From Aeromicrobium stalagmiti (GTDB taxonomy: Bacteria; Actinomycetota; Actinomycetes; Propionibacteriales; Nocardioidaceae), in the NCBI RefSeq assembly GCF_013283745.1, contig NZ_JABSTZ010000001.1:762406-826405 (forward strand): DNA of 64,000 nucleotides, in the 5' to 3' direction. The translations under genes were made by a program, and so were the position numbers. Below the pieces are notes generated by a model. That model was not told where the DNA came from. It worked only from the letters and a program-made list of their open reading frames with translations, and searched no databases. Shown piece by piece: positions 54,633-63,354 of this stretch; position 1 is the first letter of the stretch, and the number at the start of each line of letters is the position of its first letter.

Positions 54633-54655
54633 ATCGGGTGGGTAGCGTCGGCGGG

Positions 54656-55180
54656 GTGGAGCTGACGATCGTCTCGCTGGTGGTGTCGCCGGTGCACCGC
54701 TACGAGGGACGTCCGAGCGACGGTGTGCTGCCCCACGACGGTGACGAGTCGCCGTCGACGGTCGACGTCCGGGCGCACCGGGGCATCGTGGGCGACCGCT
54801 ACTTCGGCAGCCGGCACGCCCGCGCCGCCGTCACCCTGATCGCCGCCGAGCAGATCGACTGGCTGGAGCAGGAGATCGCCGGCGACGGCCTGTTCCCCGT
54901 GGCCGGCACCCCGTTCGACCCCGTCCTCGCCCGCCGCAACGTCGTCACGCGCGGGCTCGACGTCGACGCGTTGGTGAGGACGACGTTCACCCTCGACGCC
55001 GGCCACGGTCCGATCCGGTTCAGGTCACAGACCGCCGCCAGCCCCTGCGCGTGGATGAACGAGGTCTACGGCCCCGGCGCCCACCGGGCCCTGCGCGGCC
55101 GCGGCGGCATCAGGTGCGAGCCGCTCGACGACGGGCGGATCAGCGTCGGACCGGCGACCGTCACCGACATCAGCTCGTAG
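54656..55180 (+). CDS. MOSC-domain protein
   Basis: A 174-residue single MOSC domain, related to the molybdenum-cofactor sulfurase C-terminus. VSPVHRYEGRPSDG and HRGIVGDRYFGSRH, then a conserved cysteine in TAASPCAWMNEVYG, match the family; the cysteine is the presumed sulfur or cofactor ligand. GTG 54656 is supported by TAGCGT 7 nt upstream (leaderless); a GTG six codons earlier is an alternative. Its promoter lies just outside the right inverted repeat. The 3' end overlaps the HrpB-type gene by 11 nt. Confidence 0.85.
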   Translation: MELTIVSLVVSPVHRYEGRPSDGVLPHDGDESPSTVDVRAHRGIVGDRYFGSRHARAAVTLIAAEQIDWLEQEIAGDGLFPVAGTPFDPVLARRNVVTRGLDVDALVRTTFTLDAGHGPIRFRSQTAASPCAWMNEVYGPGAHRALRGRGGIRCEPLDDGRISVGPATVTDISS

Positions 55181-57668
55181 GGTCCTGCGGCCAGGCGTGC
55201 TTGGGGTATCGGCCCCGCAGCTCGGCCCGCACCTGGCGGTAGGGGCCAGCCCAGAACGACTCGAGGTCGGCGGTGACCGCGGCGGGACGGCGGGCCGGGG
55301 TCAGCAGGTGGAGCAGGAGCGGCATCCGGCCGTCGGCGATGCGGGGCGTCGCCGACCAGCCGAAGGCGTCCTGGATGCGCAGCGACAACACGGGCTGCTC
55401 GTCGCCGGACGCGCCGTACTCGACCCGGACCGACTGCCCCTTCGGGATGCCGACGCGCTCGGGAGCCAGCTCGTCGAGGCGGCCGGCCGCCGGCCAGGGC
55501 AGCAGGCGGCGCAGCGCACCGAGGACGTCACGGCGTGCAAGGTCGAGGTCGAGCGCGGCCAGCAGCGCGTCGTCACCCACGTCGGGCCACGGGTCGCCCA
55601 GAGCGTGGTGCAGGAAGGCCATCCGGCACCGCAGGGCGGTGGCGGCCTCGGACCACGGCAGGGCGGAGAGACCGTCGCGGGCCAGCCCCTCGGCGACAGC
55701 CGTCGCGACCGCGTCGGCCGGTGGGTCGCTGAGCCTCACCGAGGACAGCTCGATCGCGCCGAGACGCGTGACACGACGCGCCACGACCCGTCCCCGCGTC
55801 CAGGTGACCTCGTCGACCTCGTGCCACGCACCTGATGCGGCGTCGAGCGCGATGTCCTCGTCGATGGGCGCGGCCGAGCGGATCGTGGCGTCGCGCGCAC
55901 CGGGTCGTCGCTCGGCGTCGGCGATCGCGATCCAGGGCACGCCCGCGAGGGACGGGTCGGCCGCACGGAACGAGGCACCCGTGCCCGAGACCATGAGGTA
56001 CGACGACCCGCTCGACCGGCCGCGCGCGATGCGCCCGGGGTGCGCGAGGGCCACGACGGTGCCCACCGCCAGGTCGTCGGTCAACGCCGTCCGCGGCGGG
56101 CGTGACGGGAGCAGCGACTCCAGCCGCGCCACGGCGTCCGACCACGACCGTGCCGCCGGACCACCCCGGCGCAACGAGCGCAGCGCCGCGACCAGGTCGC
56201 CGCCGGGCGCACGGACGTCGTCGTCGAGCATGGCCACGACCTCGGCGGCCCGGCGTGCTCCCACCGCATCGGCGCCGTCGAGCAGGGCACGTGCCAGCCG
56301 GGGATCGGCCGGCACCCGCGACATCGCCCGTCCGCGGCCGGTGATCGCGCCGGCCTCGTCGATCGCGCCGAGCCCGACCAAGGTCCGCCGCGCCGTCTCG
56401 AGGGCGGCGGGTGGTGGCCGGTCGAGCAGGGCCAGACCCGCGCCGTCGACGTCACCCCACGCGGCGAGCTCGAGACAGAATCCCGTCAGGTCGCCGACGG
56501 CGATCTCGGGGGCCGGGTGCGGGGCGAGGTGGCCGTGGTCGGCGCGCGACCAGCACCGGTGGACGGCGCCGGGGGCCTCGCGCCCCGCGCGGCCTGCCCG
56601 CTGCTCGGCCGCCGATCGGCTGACCCGCACCGTCACCAGGGCCGGCAGACCCCGGACCTGGTCCGTACGGGGCTCACGGGACAGGCCGGCGTCGACCACG
56701 ACCCGCACGCCGGGCACCGTCAGCGACGACTCCGCGACCGCCGTCGACACCACGACCCGGCGGCGGGGGCCCTGGGTGAGGGCGCGGTCCTGCTCCTGCG
56801 CGGGCAGTCGGCCGTGGAGCGCCAGCACGTCGACGTCGACCAGCCCGGACAGCCGGCGCATCACCTGGTCCACCTCGCCCACCCCGGGGACGAACACCAG
56901 CACGTCGCCGGGATCGACCGCCAGCGCCTGACGGACCGTCGCCGCGACGTGGTCGAGGAACCGGGGCGGCACGCCGCGCTCGTCGGTGGGCAGGACCCCC
57001 GGCGGCGGGGGCGCCCAGTGCTCGGCCACGGGATGCAGGGCGCCCGGGACGTCCACGATCGGGACCGGCTCCGCGGCCTCGATCGCCATCGTCGTCGCGG
57101 TGCGCTCGGCCTCCACCGTCGCCGACATCGCGACGAGCAGCAGGTCGTCGCGCACCGTCGAACGGACGTCGACCAGGAAGGCCAGGGCCAGGTCGGCGTC
57201 GAGCTGACGCTCGTGCACCTCGTCGAGCACGACCGCCGCGACACCGGGCAGCTCGGGGTCGCGCTGGAGCCGGCGCAGCAGCACCCCGGTCGTCACGAAC
57301 TCGATCCGGGTGCCGGGCCCGACGGCCCGGTCACCGCGGACGGTGTGGCCGACCGTCTCGCCCACCCGTTCGCCCAGCAGACCGGCGAGCCGGCGCGCCG
57401 CCGCCCGGGCAGCGATCCGCCGTGGCTGGGTGACCACGATGCGGCCGGCGTCGACCCCCGCATCGACCCCCCTGCCCGAGACCAGCTCCGCCACCAGCGC
57501 AGCCACCGCCGGCGGCACCAGCGTGGTCTTGCCGGTGCCCGGAGGGGCCTGCACGACGGCGGCGCCGTGCGCACGCAGAGCCGCCGTCAGTGCCGGCAGC
57601 CCGCCCAGGACCGGGAGGTCGGGCGGGCTGTCCAGCAGCTGCCGGATCGGGTCGGGACGGGTGCTCAG
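55170..57668 (-). CDS. hrpB: ATP-dependent helicase HrpB
   Basis: A DEAH/RHA-family helicase of about 832 residues. Walker A is APPGTGKTT (near residue 41-49), motif Ia TQPRRIAARAAA, the DEVH box VVLDEVHERQLDAD, motif III MSATVEAE and motif VI QRAGRAGR. HA2-like and HrpB-specific C-terminal regions follow (GIPKGQSVRVEYG). The start is uncertain: I place it at a CTG overlapping the TGA of the preceding aldo/keto reductase gene, because no ATG or GTG gives a full N-terminus. Role in RNA metabolism; the exact target is unknown in actinobacteria. Confidence 0.88.
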   Translation of the reverse strand: MSTRPDPIRQLLDSPPDLPVLGGLPALTAALRAHGAAVVQAPPGTGKTTLVPPAVAALVAELVSGRGVDAGVDAGRIVVTQPRRIAARAAARRLAGLLGERVGETVGHTVRGDRAVGPGTRIEFVTTGVLLRRLQRDPELPGVAAVVLDEVHERQLDADLALAFLVDVRSTVRDDLLLVAMSATVEAERTATTMAIEAAEPVPIVDVPGALHPVAEHWAPPPPGVLPTDERGVPPRFLDHVAATVRQALAVDPGDVLVFVPGVGEVDQVMRRLSGLVDVDVLALHGRLPAQEQDRALTQGPRRRVVVSTAVAESSLTVPGVRVVVDAGLSREPRTDQVRGLPALVTVRVSRSAAEQRAGRAGREAPGAVHRCWSRADHGHLAPHPAPEIAVGDLTGFCLELAAWGDVDGAGLALLDRPPPAALETARRTLVGLGAIDEAGAITGRGRAMSRVPADPRLARALLDGADAVGARRAAEVVAMLDDDVRAPGGDLVAALRSLRRGGPAARSWSDAVARLESLLPSRPPRTALTDDLAVGTVVALAHPGRIARGRSSGSSYLMVSGTGASFRAADPSLAGVPWIAIADAERRPGARDATIRSAAPIDEDIALDAASGAWHEVDEVTWTRGRVVARRVTRLGAIELSSVRLSDPPADAVATAVAEGLARDGLSALPWSEAATALRCRMAFLHHALGDPWPDVGDDALLAALDLDLARRDVLGALRRLLPWPAAGRLDELAPERVGIPKGQSVRVEYGASGDEQPVLSLRIQDAFGWSATPRIADGRMPLLLHLLTPARRPAAVTADLESFWAGPYRQVRAELRGRYPKHAWPQDPTS

Positions 57669-58735
57669 ATCTCGGCCGACACCTTCCAGAGGTCGACGCC
57701 CTCGGCGTCGCCGGCGAAGCGGTCGATCGCGGCGAGCTCGTCGTCGGTGAAGTCGGTCTGCGCCGCAGCAGCGAGGTTCTCGTCGAGCTGCTCGGTCGAC
57801 GACGCGCCGATCAGCGCCGACGTCACGCCGCCCGGCCGCAGGATCCACGAGATCGCGAGCTGCGCGAGCGACTGGCCCCGCTGCTGGGCGATGTCGGCCA
57901 GCCCGCGCAGACGCTCCACGTTGTCGTCGGTCAGGACGCCCTCGTCGAGGCTGCCGCGATCACCCTGGCGCTCGACCGGCTCGTCGCCGAGGTAGCGGTC
58001 GGTGAGCAGGCCCTGCGCCAGCGGCGAGAAGCCGATCGATCCCATGCCGTGCTCGCCGAGGACCGTCAGCAGTCCGCGCTCGACCCACCGGTTGAGCATC
58101 GAGTAGGACGGCTGGTGGATGATCAGCGGTGTGCCGAGGTCGCGGGCGATCGCGACCGCCTCGGCGGTCATCGCAGGCGAGTACGACGAGATGCCGGCGT
58201 ACAGCGCCTTGCCCTGACCGACCGCGGTGTCGAGCGCCGTGATCGTCTCCTCCAGCGGCGTGCCGGGGTCGACGCGGTGGGAGTAGAAGATGTCGACGTA
58301 GTCGACGCTCATGCGCTCGAGCGAGGCGTCGAGGCTCGACAGCAGGTACTTGCGCGAGCCGAGCTTGCCGTACGGGCCGGGCCACATGTCCCAGCCGGCC
58401 TTGCTGGAGAGGATCAGCTCGTCGCGGTAGGGCTTGAAGTCGGTCCGCATCATGCGGCCGAAGTTCTCCTCGGCCGAGCCGTAGGGCGGGCCGTAGTTGT
58501 TGGCCAGGTCGAAGTGCGTGATGCCCCGGTCGAAGGCGTGCCGCAGCACCTCGCGCTGCGTGTCGAACGGCCGGTTGTCGCCGAAGTTCCACCACAGGCC
58601 GAGCGAGATGGGCGGCAGGAGGAGGCCCGACGTGCCGACCCGGCGGTAGTCGAGGTGCTGGTAGCGATCCTCGGCGGCGACGTAGGGGCGGTGGATGTCA
58701 GGAACGGGATCGGCGTAGTAGCGCTCTTCGGTCAT
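57665..58735 (-). CDS. Aldo/keto reductase (YghZ-like)
   Basis: A 356-residue barrel enzyme. The catalytic tetrad is suggested by THFDLANNYG (Asp, Tyr), SKAGWDM (Lys) and FYSHRVD (His). The long loop GPPYGSAEENFG after the catalytic Tyr is typical of the YghZ/L-glyceraldehyde 3-phosphate reductase group, which also detoxifies methylglyoxal. The NADPH-binding part is IGASSTEQLDENL. ATG 58735 lies 7 nt after TAGCGT (leaderless type). Overlaps the helicase start. Confidence 0.92.
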   Translation of the reverse strand: MTEERYYADPVPDIHRPYVAAEDRYQHLDYRRVGTSGLLLPPISLGLWWNFGDNRPFDTQREVLRHAFDRGITHFDLANNYGPPYGSAEENFGRMMRTDFKPYRDELILSSKAGWDMWPGPYGKLGSRKYLLSSLDASLERMSVDYVDIFYSHRVDPGTPLEETITALDTAVGQGKALYAGISSYSPAMTAEAVAIARDLGTPLIIHQPSYSMLNRWVERGLLTVLGEHGMGSIGFSPLAQGLLTDRYLGDEPVERQGDRGSLDEGVLTDDNVERLRGLADIAQQRGQSLAQLAISWILRPGGVTSALIGASSTEQLDENLAAAAQTDFTDDELAAIDRFAGDAEGVDLWKVSAEI

Positions 58736-58759
58736 GCGACCAACGCTAGCCGCGGGACG

Positions 58760-59383
58760 TCAACGCGCCACCGCGAGGAGCGCCGGATCGTCCTGGCCCG
58801 GCCACGTGCCGGTCAGGGTGTCGCCGCCCAGCGCCCAGGCCTCACCGCCGACGACGCGCAGCACCTCGATCTCGGCGACGGACGTGGCGACGACCGTGGC
58901 CCCGTCGGCGTCGCGGACGTCGACCAGCCCGACCGAGCCGACGTCGGTGCGCGTGCCGCTGCCCGAGACCCGCACGCTCAGCTCGACGGGCTCGTGGGTG
59001 CCGTCGGCCAGGCGACGCTCCTGCGACGCCTCGGCGCCACCGCCGAGGATCGCCGTGGCGAGCGCCGTCGCATAGACCGGGTCGCCGCACGCGTCGTAGA
59101 CCCAGCGGTGTCCGAGGACCGTGTGCTCCATCGTGCCGACCAGGAACTCGTCGGCACCGGCCAGCGGGGCGCCGCGATAGGTCCACGGCACCTGCAGGGT
59201 CGGGCCGTCGCCGGCACGCACCAGGAAGGTCTCGATGCCGACCTCGCCGTCGGGGTCGTCGAAGCGGTAGGCCCCGACCTGCTCGAGCAGGTCGTCGCCG
59301 ACGAACCACGGCTGGCTCGGCACCCACGACCTGATCAGCTCGATCTTGGTCGGACGGATCGAGGCTGCGTGGAGGAGGGCCAT
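58760..59383 (-). CDS. Maltokinase N-terminal cap-like (CG0192-type) protein
   Basis: A 207-residue protein. LLHAASIRPTKIELIRSWVP and VGAYRFDDPDGEVGIETFLV, then QVPWTYRGAPLAGADEFLVG and MEHTVLGHRWVYDACGDP, match the cap-like domain seen at the N-terminus of actinobacterial maltokinases and in stand-alone CG0192-related proteins. There is no kinase domain here. Its function alone is unknown. ATG 59383 has TAACGT 7 nt upstream. It follows the transglutaminase-like gene by 10 nt but has its own promoter. Confidence 0.78.
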   Translation of the reverse strand: MALLHAASIRPTKIELIRSWVPSQPWFVGDDLLEQVGAYRFDDPDGEVGIETFLVRAGDGPTLQVPWTYRGAPLAGADEFLVGTMEHTVLGHRWVYDACGDPVYATALATAILGGGAEASQERRLADGTHEPVELSVRVSGSGTRTDVGSVGLVDVRDADGATVVATSVAEIEVLRVVGGEAWALGGDTLTGTWPGQDDPALLAVAR

Positions 59384-59393
59384 GTCGTCGACG

Positions 59394-60236
59394 TTAGCGG
59401 AGACGCGTGATCTCGACGCCGACGAACAGCTCGGAGCCGCCCGCCGTCGAGAAGATCCCGCGCAGCGGCGGGCTGTCGCCGTAGTCGCGACCCTTGGCCA
59501 CGACGACGTGCCGCGGCCCGGGGGCGATCGCGTTGGTCGTGTCCCAGCCGACCCACTCGCCGTCCCACCACTCGATCCAGGCGTGCGACTCACCCTCGAC
59601 GGACTCACCGACGACGGGCTCCTGCGACGGGTGGAGGTAGCCCGAGACGTAGCGGGCCGGGATGCCCGCGGCACGCAGCGCGCCCAGGCTGAGGTGGGCG
59701 AAGTCCTGGCAGACGCCGGTCTTGGCGTCCCACGCGTCGGCGGCCGTGGTCGTGACCTCGGTGCTGCCAGTGACGTAGGCGACCTGGTCGTAGAGGTGCT
59801 GCAGGACCGCGGTGGCGTAGTCGGCGGGACGCTCCGAACGGGACCGGATCTCGTCGAGCTCGTCGGCGAGACCGGCCGCCGGCGCCACCCAGTCGCTGAG
59901 CACGAGGTACTCGCACCACTCGTCCTGCACGTCGGGCGTCAGATCGTCCCAGCCGATCGCCTGCGGCTTGGGCGCGACCTCCTGGGTCTCGACCGTCGAC
60001 GTCGCGACGACCGTGAGGTCGGCGTGCGGGTCGTGGACCTCGAACGACGTGACCGTGGTGCCCCAGTAGTCGCGGTACTCGTACGACCACGGGGTCGGCG
60101 AGATCTCGAGCCGCGACCGCAGGACGTACTGCTCCGAGGTCGTCATCGGCGTCATGCGGGCCTCGTTGAAGGACGCCATCGCGCCCTTCTCGTAGTGATA
60201 GCCCGTCGTGTGCTTGATGCGCAGCTGCATGGTCAT
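59394..60236 (-). CDS. Transglutaminase-like protein
   Basis: A 280-residue protein with an N-terminal beta-region (QLRIKHTTGYHYEKGAMAS) and a transglutaminase/protease core: Cys in KTGVCQDFAHLSLGALRAAG, His in ESHAWIEWW and Asp in GWDTTNA form the triad. Such proteins accompany alpha-E and circularly permuted ATP-grasp proteins in many bacteria. The ATG overlaps the alpha-E stop in ATGA. Predicted to cut or form an amide bond in a peptide made by the ATP-grasp partner; no substrate is known. Confidence 0.9.
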   Translation of the reverse strand: MTMQLRIKHTTGYHYEKGAMASFNEARMTPMTTSEQYVLRSRLEISPTPWSYEYRDYWGTTVTSFEVHDPHADLTVVATSTVETQEVAPKPQAIGWDDLTPDVQDEWCEYLVLSDWVAPAAGLADELDEIRSRSERPADYATAVLQHLYDQVAYVTGSTEVTTTAADAWDAKTGVCQDFAHLSLGALRAAGIPARYVSGYLHPSQEPVVGESVEGESHAWIEWWDGEWVGWDTTNAIAPGPRHVVVAKGRDYGDSPPLRGIFSTAGGSELFVGVEITRLR

Positions 60237-61159
60237 AGCAGCACCCCTCCGCGCCAGGTGTGGATCTCGGACTCGGCGAAGTAGCGGGCCGACACCGCGT
60301 CGCTGGCCGCCGCGCAGCTGCGCTGCAGCCGCTCCATCTCGACCGGCAGGTCGTAGACGATGTCGGCGAGCGGGCGGTACTCCAGCTCGGTGCGGGCCCG
60401 GCCGAGCACGCGCTGCGCCTCGTCGCTGAACCCCGAGCGCTGGCCGGCCGACTCGAGCTTGCGCAGGGCACGCTCGGCCTCGGCCAGGGACGACACGATC
60501 GAGCGCGGGAACCAGCGGTCGAGCAGCAGGAACTCCGCCGCCTGACGGTCGGCCTCGATGCCGCGGTAGGCGCGGATGAAGCTCTCGTACGCTCCGCAGG
60601 CCCGCAGCGTCGTGGGCCACGCGACCTGGGGGCCCGACGCGAGGGCCGCGGTCGAGAGCAGGCGGGCGGTCATGTCGACGCGCTCGATGCTGCGGCCCAG
60701 CATGTAGAAGTGCCAGCCGTCGTCGCGCGACATCGTGGAGTCGGCGATGCCGGAGATCATGGCGGTGCGGTTGCGGACCCAGCTGAACATGTCCGGCGGG
60801 CGCATGGCGCGGGCCGTGCTGAGGCCGCGCCAGGTCGTGTTGATCGCGGCCCAGATGTCGGTCGAGAGGGTCTCGCGGGCGCGCCGGGCGCTCTCGCGCG
60901 CGGCACCGATCGCCGCGGCGATCGACGTCGGGGACTCCGGGTTGTGCGCCAGCAGGTCGAGCATCATCCAGCGGTTGGGCTGGCCGGTGTAGTTCTCGAC
61001 CCCCATGACCGACAGGAGCTGCTCGCACGACGTGCGCTCGTCCATGCCGGGGTCCTCGATGAGCACCTGCATCTGCACGTCGAGGATGCGGGCGGTGTCG
61101 TCGGCACGCTCGAGGTAGCGGCCGATCCAGAACAGGGACTGCGCGATGCGGCTCAGCAC
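60233..61159 (-). CDS. Alpha-E domain protein
   Basis: A 308-residue, almost wholly helical protein. LSRIAQSLFWIGRYLERADD and TARILDVQMQVLIED at the start are the alpha-E signature, followed by RNRTAMISGIADSTMSRDDG. The family is of unknown function and is nearly always encoded with a circularly permuted ATP-grasp protein and a transglutaminase, as here. GTG 61159 has AGGAGG 7 nt upstream and overlaps the ATP-grasp stop region by 7 nt, so the three genes are tightly coupled. Confidence 0.9.
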   Translation of the reverse strand: MLSRIAQSLFWIGRYLERADDTARILDVQMQVLIEDPGMDERTSCEQLLSVMGVENYTGQPNRWMMLDLLAHNPESPTSIAAAIGAARESARRARETLSTDIWAAINTTWRGLSTARAMRPPDMFSWVRNRTAMISGIADSTMSRDDGWHFYMLGRSIERVDMTARLLSTAALASGPQVAWPTTLRACGAYESFIRAYRGIEADRQAAEFLLLDRWFPRSIVSSLAEAERALRKLESAGQRSGFSDEAQRVLGRARTELEYRPLADIVYDLPVEMERLQRSCAAASDAVSARYFAESEIHTWRGGVLL

Positions 61160-62748
61160 GTCGACTCCTCCTGGTGGTCCTGCGCCTGCTGCTGCTCCTG
61201 CTCGTGCACCTGCAGCTCGGGTGCGTCGCCGTCGATGGCGGGCCCGGCGGACTGGCTGATGCCGGAGACCGGTGAGGCGTGGGGCGCGACCTCGCCCTCG
61301 TCGTCCGGGTCGGTGGGACGCGCGAGCACCCAGGTGTCCTTGGAGCCGCCGCCGCGCGAGGAGTTGACGATGAGCTCGCCCTCCGGGAGCGCGACGCGGG
61401 TCAGGCCACCGGGCAGGACGAAGACGTCGTCGCCGTCGTGCACCGCGAACGGGCGCAGGTCGACGTGGCGGGGACGGATGCCGTCCTCGACCAGCGTGGG
61501 GACGGTCGACAGCGAGATGACCGGCTGGGCGATCCACGCCCGGGGGTCGAGCAGGATCTTGGCGCGCAGCTCCTCGAGCTCGGCCTTCGAGGCGGCGGGA
61601 CCGATGACGATGCCCTTGCCGCCGGAGCCGTCGACCGGCTTGAGCACGAGCTCGTCGAGCCGGTCGAGCACCTCCTCGCGCTGGTCGGCCTCGCCCATGC
61701 GCCACGTGTCGACGTTGCGCAGGATCGGCTCCTCCGACAGGTAGTAGCGGATGAGGTCGGGGAGATAGGTGTAGAGCAGCTTGTCGTCGGCGACGCCGTT
61801 GCCGACCGCGTTGGCGATCGTGACGTGGCCGGCGCGGGCGGCGTTAATGATGCCCGGGACGCCGAGCGCGGAGTCGGCGCGGAACTGCACCGGGTCGAGG
61901 AACTCGTCGTCGATGCGGCGATAGATGACGTGCACCGGCTCGAGGCCCTGGGTCGTGCGCATCATGACGCGACCCGACCGGCAGACGAGGTCGCGGCCCT
62001 CGACGAGCTCGACGCCCATCGTGCGGGCCAGCAGCGTGTGCTCGAAGTAGGCCGAGTTGTAGACGCCGGGCGTCAGCACGACCACGGTCGGGTCGCTGAC
62101 GCCGGCAGGTGCTGCCTTGCGCAGGGCCGACAGCAGCATCTGTGAGTACTGGGACACCGGCCGGATGCGGTGGTCGGCGAAGACCTCGGGCAGCGCGGCG
62201 GAGAGCGCGCGGCGGTTGGTCATCACGTAGGAGACGCCGGACGGGACGCGGACGTTGTCCTCGAGCACCCGGAAGTCACCGTTGCCGTCACGGATCAGGT
62301 CGACGCCCGCGACGTGGACGCGCACGCCGTTGGCGGGCTCGAGGCCCGCGACGACGCGGTGGTAGTGCGGGGACGTGACGACCGTGTCGCGGGGCACGAC
62401 GCCGTCGGCGAACAGCTCGCCGGGCCCGTACGCGTCGGCGAGGAACTTCTCGAGCGCGAGCACCCGCTGCCGGACGCCCCTCTCGACGTGGTCCCAGTCC
62501 TCGGCCTCGATCAGTCGGGGGGCGATGTCGAGCGGGAACGGACGTTCCTCACCCTCGACCCCGAAGGTGACTCCCTGCTCGAGATAGGACGATGCGAGGG
62601 CGTCGGCGCGCAGCCGCACCTCGTCCGCGCCCATCTTCTCGAACGAGGTGTGCACCTGGCCATAGCTCGAGCGCACCTGGGTGCCCTCGAACATCTCGTC
62701 AAATCCCGCGACTGGGCCGTAGCCGTCGAAGAGCTCTGAGGTGTCCAC
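61153..62748 (-). CDS. Circularly permuted type 2 ATP-grasp protein
   Basis: A 531-residue enzyme. The segments DIAPRLIEAEDWDHVERGVR, ALEKFLADAYGPG and, in the ATP-grasp core, RVLEDNVRVPSGVSYV and LVLKPVDGSGGKGIVIG are family signatures. The C-terminal 40 residues form a Gln/Glu-rich tail. ATP-grasp enzymes of this sort are predicted to ligate amino acids or build a peptide tag. The GTG start is supported by TACGGT 6 nt upstream. First of three genes with the alpha-E and transglutaminase partners. Confidence 0.92.
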   Translation of the reverse strand: MDTSELFDGYGPVAGFDEMFEGTQVRSSYGQVHTSFEKMGADEVRLRADALASSYLEQGVTFGVEGEERPFPLDIAPRLIEAEDWDHVERGVRQRVLALEKFLADAYGPGELFADGVVPRDTVVTSPHYHRVVAGLEPANGVRVHVAGVDLIRDGNGDFRVLEDNVRVPSGVSYVMTNRRALSAALPEVFADHRIRPVSQYSQMLLSALRKAAPAGVSDPTVVVLTPGVYNSAYFEHTLLARTMGVELVEGRDLVCRSGRVMMRTTQGLEPVHVIYRRIDDEFLDPVQFRADSALGVPGIINAARAGHVTIANAVGNGVADDKLLYTYLPDLIRYYLSEEPILRNVDTWRMGEADQREEVLDRLDELVLKPVDGSGGKGIVIGPAASKAELEELRAKILLDPRAWIAQPVISLSTVPTLVEDGIRPRHVDLRPFAVHDGDDVFVLPGGLTRVALPEGELIVNSSRGGGSKDTWVLARPTDPDDEGEVAPHASPVSGISQSAGPAIDGDAPELQVHEQEQQQAQDHQEESTC

Positions 62749-62900
62749 CCGTTCACCGTAGGACAGATTTGCTAACGCCGTGTTTCAGCGATCAGGTGAA
62801 CAGTCGGGTCGGATCGGTCAATCTGCTCGGCTTGCAGGGCAGATCTCGTCGTCTACGACTACGCTCTGCCTCAGGTTCTACCGTCGGAAGGCGGACCGGA

Positions 62901-63338
62901 ATGGCCGAGTCATACGTCCTCGTGCTGAACGCGAGCTACGAGCCCCTGCAACGCGTCTCGATGCGCCACGCGATCAAGATGCTCGTCCGCGAGGTCGCCG
63001 TGATCGAGGAGGAGGCCGGCGGACGGTTCGGTCCGTTCCCGGTCCCCAAGGTGCTGCGCCTGGTGCGCTACGTCGTGACGCGGTGGATGCACCGTCGCTC
63101 GACGATGTGCACCAAGTCGGCGATCAAGGCCCGCGACAAGATGTGCGCCTACTGCGGCGGCCGGGCCGAGACCGTCGACCACATCCTGCCGCGCAGCCGC
63201 GGCGGTGCGTTGACCTGGGACAACGCCGTCGCCGCCTGCGTCCGCTGCAACCACCGCAAGGCCGACCGCACCCCGGCCGAAGCGGGCATGACGCTGCTCG
63301 TCACGCCGACCCAGCCGCAGTACGCCGTCGGCGCCTGA
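62901..63338 (+). CDS. HNH endonuclease
   Basis: A 145-residue single-domain HNH protein widespread in actinobacteria. N-terminal YVLVLNASYEPLQRVSMRHA precedes the zinc-binding C-x2-C (CAYCGG), the catalytic HNH pattern VDHILPRSRGG with ...WDN and a second C-x2-C (CVRCNHRKADR). It is unlike the DUF222 type: no large N-terminal region. GGAAGG and then GGA lie before the ATG. It is a stable single-copy family of unknown role, not an obvious mobile gene. Located between the ATP-grasp operon and the siderophore-interacting gene. Confidence 0.88.
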   Translation: MAESYVLVLNASYEPLQRVSMRHAIKMLVREVAVIEEEAGGRFGPFPVPKVLRLVRYVVTRWMHRRSTMCTKSAIKARDKMCAYCGGRAETVDHILPRSRGGALTWDNAVAACVRCNHRKADRTPAEAGMTLLVTPTQPQYAVGA

Positions 63339-63354
63339 CGCAGCGGCGACGCGG

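Noticed and set aside
53405..54642. Classical insertion sequence with target-site duplication
   Set aside because: No transposase gene and no clear direct repeat at the outer edges (CCCTCGA on the left, ATCGGGT on the right). Kept as a candidate unit only.
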